In this document: in pieces, positions 49,210-60,300 of the stretch
Layout: every line of letters begins with the position of its first letter
Numbering within the stretch: the stretch's first letter is position 1
DNA from: Perilla frutescens
Lineage: Eukaryota > Streptophyta > Magnoliopsida > Lamiales > Lamiaceae
Reading direction: 5' to 3'
Assembly: GCA_026008535.1 (NCBI GenBank)
Contig: BRKX01000001.1
Location: 71,684,317-71,748,316 of the forward strand
Length of the DNA: 64,000 nucleotides
Made by a program: the position numbers and the translations under genes
Notes under the pieces: model-generated
Seen by the model: the letters and a program-made list of their open reading frames with translations, nothing else
Databases searched by the model: none
What the model was told of the DNA's origin: nothing

Positions 49210-49905
49210 AGCACAATTGAGGCACTGCGTATTTCAGTGACCAAGTGACCAACCAGCTAACGTGAGCACTTCCTCCCCCAACTAAATCCCGCCACCGACC
49301 CCATTTCCCCCGTGCGATAATTTCTTTTAACACCCCTAAAATAACAAGTATTCTCAATTTAACCCCACAAATCTTTCTCTCTCCCACTTCACTCTCTATA
49401 CTTTTCTTTTTTAAATCACACTGAACAGAATAGAATCATAGATAATAATGTTCACTCTCTCAGAAAGAGAAAAGGAAGCTGAAATGGCGTCGACGAGGCG
49501 CAGTGAATAACAGTAAGAGATCATCCCCGCCGTCCGATCACAATCACAATTACCCTTCTTCTCCCAACCGGCATAAGCCACTCGCACTCTCTCTGAAACG
49601 CACATTGATGCAGTGTTCTCTTTTGGATTACTCCAGTATTTGCCGTTGATTTTGAGTGGATTGATAAAATTTTCGCATTTTTTCTGGGTGTAGTGTAGGG
49701 TGAGAGCCACGCCACAGCAATAACCCCCGCTCCTGGTGCCGCCGCCTCAGTTTCTGTTGCTGTTGCTACTCCTGTGGTTCCGGAAGGTTGGTTTTTTGTG
49801 ATTTCTGTTTGGAATTTATGGATTTTTTTTGTCGAAATTATTTGTTTTTCTGGTATGTGCATGTATGGAAATGGTTGAAATTGGGAATTTTTTAGAATTT
49901 TAGGT
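49210..49905 (+). pseudogene. truncated copy of the 5' end of the FHA/AAA ATPase gene
   Basis: This stretch parallels 54079-54880 in order and orientation: upstream leader words (TGCGTATTTCAGTG, AGCTAACGTGAGC, ATTACCCCT/ACACCCCT, AACCCCACAA), the start region GAAGCTGAAATGG.GTCGACG, exon 2 with GCCGCCTCAGTTTCTGTTGC and CCTGTGGTTCCGGAAGGTTGG, and intron 2 with TTATTTGTTTTTCTGGTATG. The ATG at 49484 is followed by a stop after eight codons because about 14 bases present in the intact gene are missing. About 100 bases of exon 2 are also gone. Similarity fades near 49905, so no later exons are present. It is a dead partial duplicate lying 4.85 kb upstream of its source, in the same orientation. 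Confidence 0.88.
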
Positions 49906-50540
49906 GTGGTTGCTACTACGTTGTTTAAAGATTGCGCATTTTCTGAGAAGTAACGGGAGTCGAATTATCTAGGTCAAAAAAGTTATTGGTGATTGATTTT
50001 TCTGCATAAATTGCAACGTTTGATCTTTTTCTAGTTATTTGGGCATTCGAGATGCTTTCAGGCCCCCTAACTTTGGTAGTTCTTCCTACTCTTGAATATG
50101 CATATATCACTTTAGACGCATTGAAGATGTAGATAAAACTAAAGATTATAATCTTGTTTGTTTGTTGATTTTTGTATATACATTTTGTTCATAATTGGTT
50201 GGGAACGATAGTAAAGTATTTTATTGGTGTAAATTTTAGCATCATACATCGAGCAATCTTTATTTCGATCATTGGTTGGATTAGTCGATGAGCACTTCTC
50301 TGCAGCTTCTTAATTGCAATTTGGATTTTCGAGCATTGGATTTGATTTTGAAGAAGAGTTTTAGATTCGAATTTGGAGATGGTGCTGCGTATCTCTGCAG
50401 CTTCTTAACTGCAAAGAAGTTCATTGTGCTTCCCTTTAAGTTGTTTTGCTGCAGTTTGTATCTTACAAATGGTCTGAATTATAAATTTGCAACCTTGTTG
50501 TCGTCACTCGGATTTTCAACAGCATTTCAATGTGTTTGCA
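49906..50540. other. spacer between the pseudogene fragment and the nuclease gene
   Basis: No gene is recognised. GTGTTTGCAG at 50532-50541 could be a splice acceptor just before the nuclease ATG, which would make this a 5'-UTR intron; that is unproven. Confidence 0.4.
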
Positions 50541-50558
50541 GTAGCTGGTAGCCGAACT

Positions 50559-51511
50559 ATGACAAATGCCCGCATTGCTATATTTTGTCGAATAAACGGA
50601 GCAATCTTGCCACCTCCTCATCAAAGAAAGCTTGGAATAGTATTTATCAGAAACTTTTCCACACGTGCTTCACTATTTGTTCCTTCATCATCACATGCCG
50701 TTAAACCCCCCACTGCTTTCGTGTTGAATGCCGTCCTTGCAGCATCAGATGCCCCGCAACGCTCTGATGAATGGTTTGCGCTGCGCAAGGACAATCTGAT
50801 GAATGGTTTGCGCTGCGCAAGGACAAGCTAACAACCAGCACCTTCAGTACAGCACTGGGAATGTGGAAAGGCAACAGTCGCTCTGAGCTATGGCATGAGA
50901 GAGTTTTCCCTTCAAACACGCAGATAGCCAAGGGCTCTAAAAAGGGTGTTCTGGAGTGGGGACTTCTTAACGAAGCTGCAGCTATAGAGCGCTACAAAAG
51001 CATTACTGCCTGGGATGTTAGCTCACTGGGTTTCGCCATCCATTCAGAGGAACGACTGGATTGGATCGGAGCTTCCCCAGACGGGCTACTCGGATGCTGT
51101 GGAGTTCTGGAAGTAAAATGCCCCTTCAACAGAGGAAAGCCGGAGGCGATGCTGCCATGGAAAACGATGCCGTTTTATTACATGCCTCAAATACAAGGTC
51201 AGATGGAGGTAACGGGGAGAGATTGGGCAGATTTGTATTGTTCGACTCCAAATGGAAGCACCATATTTCGTGTGTATCGTGAGCGTGGTTATTGGGAGTT
51301 ATTACATGGAATTTTGCGAGAGTTTTGGTGGGAGAACGTTGTTCCTGCAAAAGAAGCCCTTCTGTTGGGAAGGGAGGAAGAAGCAAAATCATTGAAGCCA
51401 ACATCAACACACAAACTAACAGGACTTGTGATAGCCAAGAGCTTGAAATTGGCAGGGGAAGCAAAGTTGCTCTGCCGGGAGATGGCAGGTCGTGTCGAGT
51501 TTTTCCGTTAA
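50559..51511 (+). pseudogene. YqaJ-type (restriction endonuclease-like) nuclease gene, frameshifted by a 32-bp duplication
   Basis: The family has the PD-(D/E)XK nuclease fold shared with phage lambda exonuclease and YqaJ recombinase; plant homologues such as Arabidopsis At1g67660 are poorly characterised and often organelle-directed. The first frame (50559-50831, 90 residues) has a basic, transit-peptide-like N terminus (FIRNFSTRASLF) and enters the domain at RSDEWFALRKD before stopping. The second frame (ATG 50771, stop 51511, 246 residues) carries the rest: EWGLLNEAA, ASPDGLL with D104, LEVKCP with E114 and K116, and the QIQGQ motif at 140-144, so all expected catalytic residues are present. 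TCTGATGAATGG... is repeated exactly at 50763-50794 and 50795-50826, and 32 is not a multiple of three. Counting only one copy gives a continuous 306-residue frame. It may be a pseudogene, an allele, an assembly error, or a gene started at 50771 without a transit peptide. Confidence 0.82.
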
Positions 51512-52676
51512 GTCGTGCACTCTCGGCTAGTGACTGCGGTTTCCCTCCGTCGTTCAAAAAAGTTATTCAGATTTTTTCGTGTAGGTGATAGATTGGTTTA
51601 GGTTCTTCAATCTTTATGTAGTTTCGATAATTTTGCAATGAGTTAATTGGTTTAAATATCATGATTCTGATTTTCAACCCATACAAATTTACACCACAAT
51701 GGGAAAGTCTACCCTATTTATTGGGCTAGTATCCCAACACCACTAGGATCGTGTCACGTCTGCCTTTTTTTAAAAAGTTGCCCACGTTACATGATCTCAA
51801 TAGATTTTGCGTATACCCGTACAAGTAGGTAAGAATTTTCCCGCCACAATATATTAATTAAGTATAATCTAAATTACCAGAATACACTTTAGTTACATAA
51901 ATCATACATGTTCCCCAAAAATAAATTTTTTTCCCTAACAATTTAAAGTTTGTGTACGTTAGAAACCATAATTATGTGTATAGTATGTGTTAGAAACCAT
52001 AATTTGTGTATAATTGGCGAATTAATCTTTCGAAAACGCTCACAATGCTTGTAATTCAACATTTTTTTTACCTTTTAAGTGCTATGGGATTGTCGACTAG
52101 TATTTAATTATGGAAATTTTGTCGTTAATAGAATAGTTGAAAAATAAGTAAATGAGATTTGGACGAGAATGTAACGACTTGTTAATTAACAACGGAGTTT
52201 TTCTATCGTTATCCGTCATTATTTGTTTTAGATGCACAATCTTTAGCTTTTACGATGGATTTCTATCTTTAATTTGTAATTTTGTTGTAATGGTGATTAT
52301 ATTATATTTGTTTATATAATAATATGTTTGGTTTTACCTGGATGTGAGGAAAGGTAGATAATTAGATTAATACGAGCAAAGATAGACGATGAGATAACTT
52401 GTTTATAATATTTTAGTCTAAATGACCAAAATCGACATTTGTTTAATCGGGTTTGGATTTACTTGTCACATTTAGCACAAATCAAAGTTATTGGGTTAAA
52501 AAAACTGTTATTGGAAATTATGCTTTAAGGTTACTAAGTATGTAGTATTTATAAATATTTTTATACATAAATAATTTATAAATATTTTTTATGACAGATT
52601 TATGAAATGTTATTCTTCATTTAATATGAGCGAGAGATAGGGGTTATTAAATTTATGATAAAAGTAATAGCCATAA
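51512..52676. other. intergenic, no gene seen
   Basis: Downstream of the nuclease stop codon. AT-rich, with a short direct repeat (GTTAGAAACCATAAT) near 51958-52003. No gene recognised. Confidence 0.5.
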
Positions 52677-52749
52677 GGGGATGTAGCTCAAATGGTAGAG
52701 CGCTCGCTTTGCATGCGAGAGGCACGGGGTTCGATCCCCCGCATCTCCA
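52677..52749 (+). tRNA. tRNA-Ala(UGC): tRNA-Ala (anticodon UGC)
   Basis: The 73-base sequence folds as a complete cloverleaf. The acceptor stem GGGGATG pairs with CATCTCC (one G-T pair) and is followed by discriminator A. The D arm contains the A box TAGCTCAAATGGTAGAGC. The anticodon stem CTCGC/GCGAG encloses loop TTTGCAT with TGC at positions 34-36. The T arm is CGGGG-TTCGATC-CCCCG with an intact B box. There is no intron and CCA is not encoded, as expected for a nuclear gene. A T-rich stretch (52752-52775) can serve as polymerase III terminator. It decodes GCA and, by wobble, GCG alanine codons in cytosolic translation. Confidence 0.97.
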
Positions 52750-52976
52750 ATTGTATTTCTGTTTTTAATTTTGTCTAAACGTTAGACAAAATGTTATTTT
52801 CTTATTCAATCAGTTTGCATTGTGATTCAGTTGAACGAACTGGAGAGTATCATTCCACAATTTATAGTTCATCATTCATACAGACGTAAGCTAGTTTGTG
52901 TGCCTATGAACGAGTGCATTACATAATTAATATAGATATACTAAATGACCTAGTTATGTATCATTAAATTTTATTT

Positions 52977-53787
52977 ACACGACACTTTTACTTTACACAC
53001 TATAATAAAAGTCTTATTTACCCCTTTCATTTAATTTAAAAACAATTTTTTAGCTATTAATTAAAAAATTAAGAGAAGAGAAGAGCATAATTCCTTCTTT
53101 CTCCACTAGTCACCTTCTTCCACGCCGGCCCTTATACCCCATTTCTCATTCATCATTCTCCATCATTCTCAATTTTTTTTCCATCCATCTTCTTTTATTA
53201 CCATATTGACGAAATAAAAACATTGTAAGTTATCGTTTAAAATTTACAGTTCGAACCATCATTTTCTTTTCGAAAAAATTTCGAATCCAAAGAAGATGGA
53301 TCGGAATCGTAATGAAATCGGAGGGCATAAGGGGTTTGAAAAATATTTTCCGAACCTAAAGAAAGGGGCTCTAATTTTTTTTGAATCTAATAAAAGGAGT
53401 TTTACTGTAAAATTTGAACGACGATTGAAGCTTGTAGATTTTTTTAGGGGAGGGTAGGTCGCTGTGGTTTGCATAATTTTATGTCCGATTCAAATATGTC
53501 ATTTTTTATTTTTGCTTTTATTTTGAGGGACTGTGATGTGGTGTTTTGTTTTCTTCAATTTTATGTTAGATTTATGGTTATGAATTAGCAAAAATGGAAG
53601 GATAAGAGAGAGAAAGTGGATGTGGGATGGAGAATAAGGGGGCGGGCGGAGAAGAAAGATGTACATTTTCCTTTGTTTTCTTTGATTTTTAAATAAATAT
53701 TTTTCAGTTAAAAATGATATTTAAGTAAATAATAATTATTTATTTTTTAAATTAAATTTAATAATATTGTGTAAAGAAAACTAAGTG
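52977..53787. mobile_element. 0.8-kb foldback-like element
   Basis: The two outer thirds are diverged inverted repeats. On the left are CTTTTACTTTACACAC, AAGAGAAGAGAAGAGC, TTCTTTCTCCACTAGTCAC and CCATTTCTCATTCATC. On the right are the inverses GAGAGAGAAAGTGGATGTGG, GGATGGAGAATAAG, CGGAGAAGAAAGATG and TGTGTAAAGAAAACTAAGTG. The middle (53200-53560) is a single-copy spacer. No clear target duplication and no coding capacity. Confidence 0.65.
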
Positions 53788-54078
53788 TTATATTTGGAAA
53801 CATGCTATCTTTTTTGGTATTACAATCATTTTTAACTTAATAATTGATGACTAAAATAAACTAATCTCTTTTTTTTTTTGCTGCTTTTTTTTTTGGTACG
53901 CTATACTAGTACACGACCTAAGTGTGCATCTTGTACACATATTTCATTTAGATAATTTGATAATTTCAATTTAATTGATAACAATTTTTCCTAAAAAGGG
54001 GAGATACAATATTAAAATTTAAAATACAAAGAAAATGAGGAATATAGAACTTCAAATTCTTCAAACCTGAGTTCAGCG
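53788..54078. other. intergenic, no gene seen
   Basis: Short AT-rich spacer between the foldback-like element and the ATPase upstream region. Nothing recognised. Confidence 0.4.
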
Positions 54079-54267
54079 AATGCGTATTTCAGTGGCGCAA
54101 CAAAGTAAGCAGCTAACGTGAGCCTTTCTCGACCCCAACTCCTCGTGCGGTAAATTATTTAATTACCCCTAAAAAATTCGGTATTCTCGATTGAACCCCA
54201 CAACTCTTTCTCTCTCTCACTTCACTGTCTCTACTTTCCCTTTAAATTAGAGAGAGCCTCTGAAATC

Positions 54268-54276
54268 TATATAAAT
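54268..54276 (+). promoter_or_regulatory. candidate TATA box of the FHA/AAA ATPase gene
   Basis: TATATAAAT lies 60-68 bases upstream of the start codon, with a pyrimidine-rich patch (CTCTTTCTCTCTCTCAC) further upstream. The dead copy at 49210-49905 has lost this TATA stretch but keeps the pyrimidine patch. Motif and position only. Confidence 0.45.
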
Positions 54277-54335
54277 GATATTCTTTCTCTCTACAAAAAG
54301 ATAATCGCATTCCAGAAAGAGAAGAGGAAGCTGAA

Positions 54336-57300
54336 ATGGTGTCGACGAGGCGAAGTGGATCTCTGCCGTCGAATAATAGTAAGAGGTCATCTTCGCCGTC
54401 CGATGATAATCACAATAAACCTTCTTCTCCCAAGCGTCAAAAGGCACTCTCACTCTTTCTCTCTCTAGAAACGCACAGAGATGCACCGCAGTTGCTTTGT
54501 TCCTTTTCTGGATTACTCCAATCTGTGCCGTTGATTCTGAGTTGTTTAATTTTTTCATTTTTATCTTTTCTTTGTTTTTGGGTGTAGGGTGAGAGCCACA
54601 CCAATAATCCGAAGGCGTCCGAGTCTTCGCCGGCGGAGAACCCAAAGGAAATAAGCTCTGCTGATCCGTCGGAGCTCCCCTACACCACCGCCGCCGCCGG
54701 GGACACCGCTCCGGATGCCGCCGCCTCAGTTTCTGTTGCTACTCCTGTGGTTCCGGAAGGTTGGCTTTTTTTTGTGATTTCTGTTTCAAATTTGTTGGAA
54801 TGTTGTGAAAATTATTTGTTTTTCTGGTATGTGGACGTGCGGAAATGGTTTAATTCGGAGAAATTTTACAAATTTAGGTGCTGCAGCGGCTCTGGAGAAG
54901 CCAAGGAGTTCATTCACTTCGTGGAAGCAACACCAAGGTTATGAAACGACCTCGCCTTGGTGTAAACTTCTTACGGAGTCTCAGCAGGTGATTTTAGTCT
55001 ATTTTCTGCCTTTTAGTTTATTGTTTCTGGTGCAAAGTTGTGTTCTTGTTTTATATTAGTCGAATTTCTTATGTTGTTTGGAGCTGTTTTCGGTTGGCAT
55101 TGGGCTCCTTGACCTTCCCATGCTCTCGGAGTTCTGAATTTAGTTTAGCGCTAAGTGAATGTAATCTATCTGTTTGCAGAATGCTACTGTTTCGGTGTAT
55201 ACAACCAATTTTTTGGTAGGCTCAAGCAAACAAGCTAATCTTTTGATCAGGGATCAGACAATTAGTGCTATTTTGTGTTCCATAAGACTCGCCCAGGTAT
55301 TATTTATATCTAACCTCACCTTCATTTACCATTTTATATATGCATTGCCGTCATGGATGGTGCAGCATAGGTGTTGGACAAGTATTGTTGACTCGATCAT
55401 AGAATATTAAAGGAGATTGATGTGGAAGGACCTAAATGAATGCTAGTTACTTCAATTTGTCCATTTCATGACAGAAATTGGCATATTTCCTGGATAGTTG
55501 AAGTTATGATGGAAGTTTCTGCGTACAACCGTTATTCTTTTCTCTGTCAGTGGTGCTAAGTCTGCGACCTTTCATCAACACCATTCAGTGTTTTGCTTGG
55601 CATACTGCGCATCTTGTAAATTCTTCTGAAGTGTGAAGGATACTTTTATGTTTTGCATTTGCACTTGCTTGACATTTTTCTCTCTTGGGAATGATCAGCG
55701 TGAAGATAAGCCTGTTGCGGTGCTTGAAAGTCGGGGAAGCAAAGGATGTGTGCTAGTGAATGGAAAAGCAATTAAGAAAAACACTAGTTGTGATCTCAAT
55801 TCAGGGGATGAAGTGGTTTTTGGCTTTCTCGGAAGTCATGCTTATGTATCCTTTTATTTATCTTCTGTCGCTGTGGGCCTACAATCCTTGTTCCATATGT
55901 TCAGTCTTCCTTGTTGCATATCCTTAATCCCATCAATGTAGATTTTCCAGCAGCTACCTTATGATAGCATAATCAAGACCCCTCCTCCAGATGTTCAAAC
56001 TAATATAGGAAAGTTGCTTGCTGAAAGACGGACGGGAGATGCATCAGCTGTAGCGGGTGCTTCAATTTTGGCGTCGCTCTCTAACCCGCGGGATATATCA
56101 CGTCTTAATCCTACTTCTCAGGCCAGTGGTAAAAATTTCCGAGGGAGTGATCTACCTTCCTCTCCCCTTATTAATGAGGATGATCTTGATGGCCAAGAAG
56201 TTAATTCAGCTACCAATTTAGGAAGTGAGGCAGCTGCTGATGTTGGGGCAGCAAGCAAGAACCCCGCACTTGATGGAAATATAGAATCTGGCTTAGAGGC
56301 AAGTAACATAAGTGCTGATGGAATATTGGCGCTTAATATTGATATTGTGATGTTAATTTTCTCATAACTCAGGAGTAAACATTGTGTAAACAGGAAGAAA
56401 GAGACTGGGTTAGGGATCCAGCCCCAGCATCTGTATCAGTAATGTGTTCACGGAGTTCAGCATTTAAAGAAGACTTACTTGCAGCAATTCTAGATGGGCA
56501 AGACCTAGATGTTTCATTTGATAATTTTCCATACTATTTGAGGTAGATCAATCCGTTGCATAGAACACATGCCAGCAGCTTTTCTTTCAAATTAAGAATG
56601 CCTTCTTGTTTTACATGTTTTCTGTTTTTGCATGGTCAATCTAATAATCAGCAGATATAAAGCGAGTGCCTTTGTCAAGAATTCTTAATACTTGTGCTTT
56701 CATGCAATGTGCAGTGAGAGCACAAAAAGTGTGCTTATTGCAGCTTCATATATACAACTAAAGCATAAGGAGCAAGTTAAATTTACATCTGAGCTTCCTA
56801 CTCTGAATCCAAGAATCTTGCTTTCTGGTCCAGCAGGTCTCTGGTTTGGCCCATAGTATTTTTCTGTCCAAACTCATATTTCAAATTCTTGGTTCTGATC
56901 TTTGCAGCATCTGCACTCGTATGGTGTGGTTCATTTATTTTTCAGGGTCTGATATTTATCAGGAGATGTTGGCAAAGGCTCTGGCTCATTACTTTGGGGC
57001 TAAAATGCTCATATTTGACAGCCATTCATTCTTGGGAGTAAGATTGGATACATTACATCTTCTGCACTTGTTTTTGAATTTAGACTCATGTCTTTGTATT
57101 TGAAATTCTTTAAAAAAACACCTGAGAAAATAGCTTCTTCTATTCAATTTGTTTTTGGCCCATGAGCTGTTAGGTTTGCTTGCTCAAGTACAGATAAATC
57201 TCTTTTGTTCATCTTATCCATGTGCCTTTGTTGCAAAATTTATTGGAAAAATGAAGCAATCTGAGTATCAGAGAAAAGCTCCTCCTAGAATGTGTGAAAG

Positions 57301-60300
57301 GTCCATCTGACCATAGTTATTGTATCATAAATTGACACTGATCATTGCAATTCATCGATTATCCTCATGCTTAGGGTTCTTCAAAGGATGCTGAGCTTCC
57401 TAGAGAGGGAAATAATGCAGAAAAAGTGAGTAATACCAGCAAACAAGTTTCTGTGTCCTCAGAGCTTGCTAAGGACATTGGACTTTCACCTGATGAAACA
57501 GATACGACAAATTTGCTGAGTACTCCACTTGGCTTGGAGTCGCAGACAAAAATGGAAATTGACAATGTTCCATCTTCAGCGAACACAACTAAGAACCTTC
57601 CAATCAAATTTGGTAAGTTTGATAATTTAGGTGAATGTTTAGTCTGCTTAGCTAGAACAAGTGTGGTAACACTCACATTCAGGCCCTCATTTTACAATAT
57701 ATATTATATGTACATTTTAAGTTCTAACCCGTACCTGATTATGAAAATTTTTAGGTGACCGAGTCAAGTTTGTCGGCCCAGCTTCTGGTGGTTTGTATTC
57801 TAGCTCTGCCAGGTAATTTGACATTCAATACATTATGGATGATGAACCTCGCTAACGTTTTGAAGTGTGTTTATATTAGGCATATTGGCTTTGGACATAG
57901 TTGTGCTTTTACCTTGATATAAAATCTGAGAAAAGTAAGATCTTGACATTTTTTAAGAATTTATCAATCCCGAGACCTTTAATTTGATCTTAAACCTTAT
58001 CAATAAAGTTTTTTCTTCTTAAGACCTTTTTCCATGTAAATGATGTTAATCCATAATAATTGTACTTTCCTCGTAATTAATGCTTAACTAAGTGAATGAT
58101 CTAGGCATCACTAAATCATTAGTCTTTCTAGATTTTTGTACGAATGCTATCTATTTTATTTTTGCTACATATGGTGCTTCATGGTTTTTCTAGTCTCCAA
58201 TACATGCGGCTTTTCGTTCGACCTATGTGCACTGCATTCTCCAGTTTATCTTATTCAGTTTACTTCAAAATTGTTATCCTTTGATTTTTCACCTCACCAC
58301 TTAGAATTGTTAGCATTCCCTTTTTTACCTCACCACTCCCTACAAATGTATCTGTATTCTAGCCCTGCCTCCTTGTATGTAATAATAATTCAAGTGATGG
58401 TGAGCCAACATTTATTTTGTTGATGCTGAATTTTTCATTATTTTTGAGCCACTGGTCTAGTGTGGCATGAATTGTTAAATTACGGAGTTCCTATCCTATT
58501 AAATTACACAAAGATAGCTGGCTTCTGGTTAGGTATTTAATTTGAATTTTTTGTTGGATTCTGGATCCTGTTTAAAACCATGTTTTCGAATGTACTGTTT
58601 CCCAGTCTCTGAAGATGACTGGATTTGCTATTTTATGACATAGGGTGTATATATGGAGAGAGAAAGTCACTATATATAGTCTCTTTTGTGTTTTTGGATT
58701 TGACCCATATTTCATATATGCATTCAAATGTATAAGTATATATAGGCACAGTTGTACATAAATCAATGGCTTTTGTTCTGTTACAAAACATTACGACTTG
58801 ACACCTTTTTAGCTGGATCTTTAGGGGTCCAACTCCTGGAATGCGAGGCAAGGTTCTTTTGCCATTTGAAGATAATCCCCTGTCAAAAATTGGTGTGAGA
58901 TTTGAGAAGTCTATTCAAGACGGAGTTGATTTTGGAGGTCTCTGTGACAATGGTCATGGATTCTTCTGCAATGGTCAGATTCAACTTCACTGTTTTCTGC
59001 TTATTTTTTCTGTATGAATCAATTAATATCCTCTCTCATACATTGTCTCTTATGTCTGTTATAGCCAATGAGCTTCGGTTGGATACCTCTGGTGTGGAGG
59101 ATTTGGACAAGTTACTCATTAGCACCATGTTTGAGGTGGGGTTGCAATGTTACATGCTGTCAAAATAATTGGGTTGATGATTGTTTTGCCTGCCGCATGC
59201 TTTTCTAATACTAAATCTAGTTGTTTCTCTTTATTTGTAGACCGTGTATCAAGTCAGCCGAGATTCCCCCTTTATTTTATTTATGAAAGATGCTGAGAAG
59301 TCCATGGCGGGAAATTCAGAATCATATGGTATATATAAGAGTAGGCTGGAGAAGCTTCCTAATAATGTTGTGATTATTGGTTCACAAACTCAGACAGATA
59401 ATCGTAAAGAAAAGGTACAAAGTACTGAAGATATCCATCATACTATCAAACCAGATTTGGAGACATTCATCCTTTTGTAATTCTAGTGGTGTATCAAAAT
59501 GCTCACTAATTGGTTGTTTTGTTGTGCAGTCTCATCCTGGCGGTTTGCTTTTCACAAAATTTGGCAGCAATCAGACCGCTTTGCTTGACTTAGCTTTTCC
59601 TGTAAGAATCTGATGATACAGTCCTGTCAGTTATATATTGTTGTTTGGTTGTGTAATTAATAATATAATGATCTATGTTGCAGTCAACAGTCTTGAATAT
59701 ATATTGTCTGCAGAATGTGCCGAGCTCTCTTATTTGACATATTTAAGAGTCTTACCAAATTGTAATTCATCAATCATAGGATATTTCAATCTTCATATAG
59801 ATGTATGGAAGATACATTGAATGACAACCTTATCTAAGAATTTTTGACAGAGAAAGAGACACTAAATATTTTTTAGGTATTTGATAACTTCAACACACCT
59901 TTCACGTACAGTGGCATATGGAGCCTCCTTTTGTGTTTGTGTGTGTGTGTGTGTATTTGTATTGGTTTCTTTTTTGTTTTTAATAAATGGCTGGATGATG
60001 TCAGTGCTCAAATCCAAATCCTTTTATTTGTCCTCGTTATAAAGTTACAACAAAATTTCTGTGAGTATATGGTAGATAGATTAATTACATTTACCTCTAT
60101 ATATAATATTACATGCTGCTGGGAAAATGAGCTAAATTAATAGATTTAAAATAAAGTTACTGATTTTTTGAAAGTCATAACATAATACCGTGATCCTATT
60201 TATGCCATAAATTAATTTGCTATATTATTTAAAAAGTGTGATTATTATCTTAATTTCAGTTTCAACTTACATAATATCCTGTTACTTTTGGGATTGCATA

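Noticed and set aside
57838..57930. Possible box C/D snoRNA in an ATPase intron (GATGATGA ... CTGA)
   Set aside because: No terminal stem flanks the two boxes and no C'/D' pair is seen; the short words can occur by chance.
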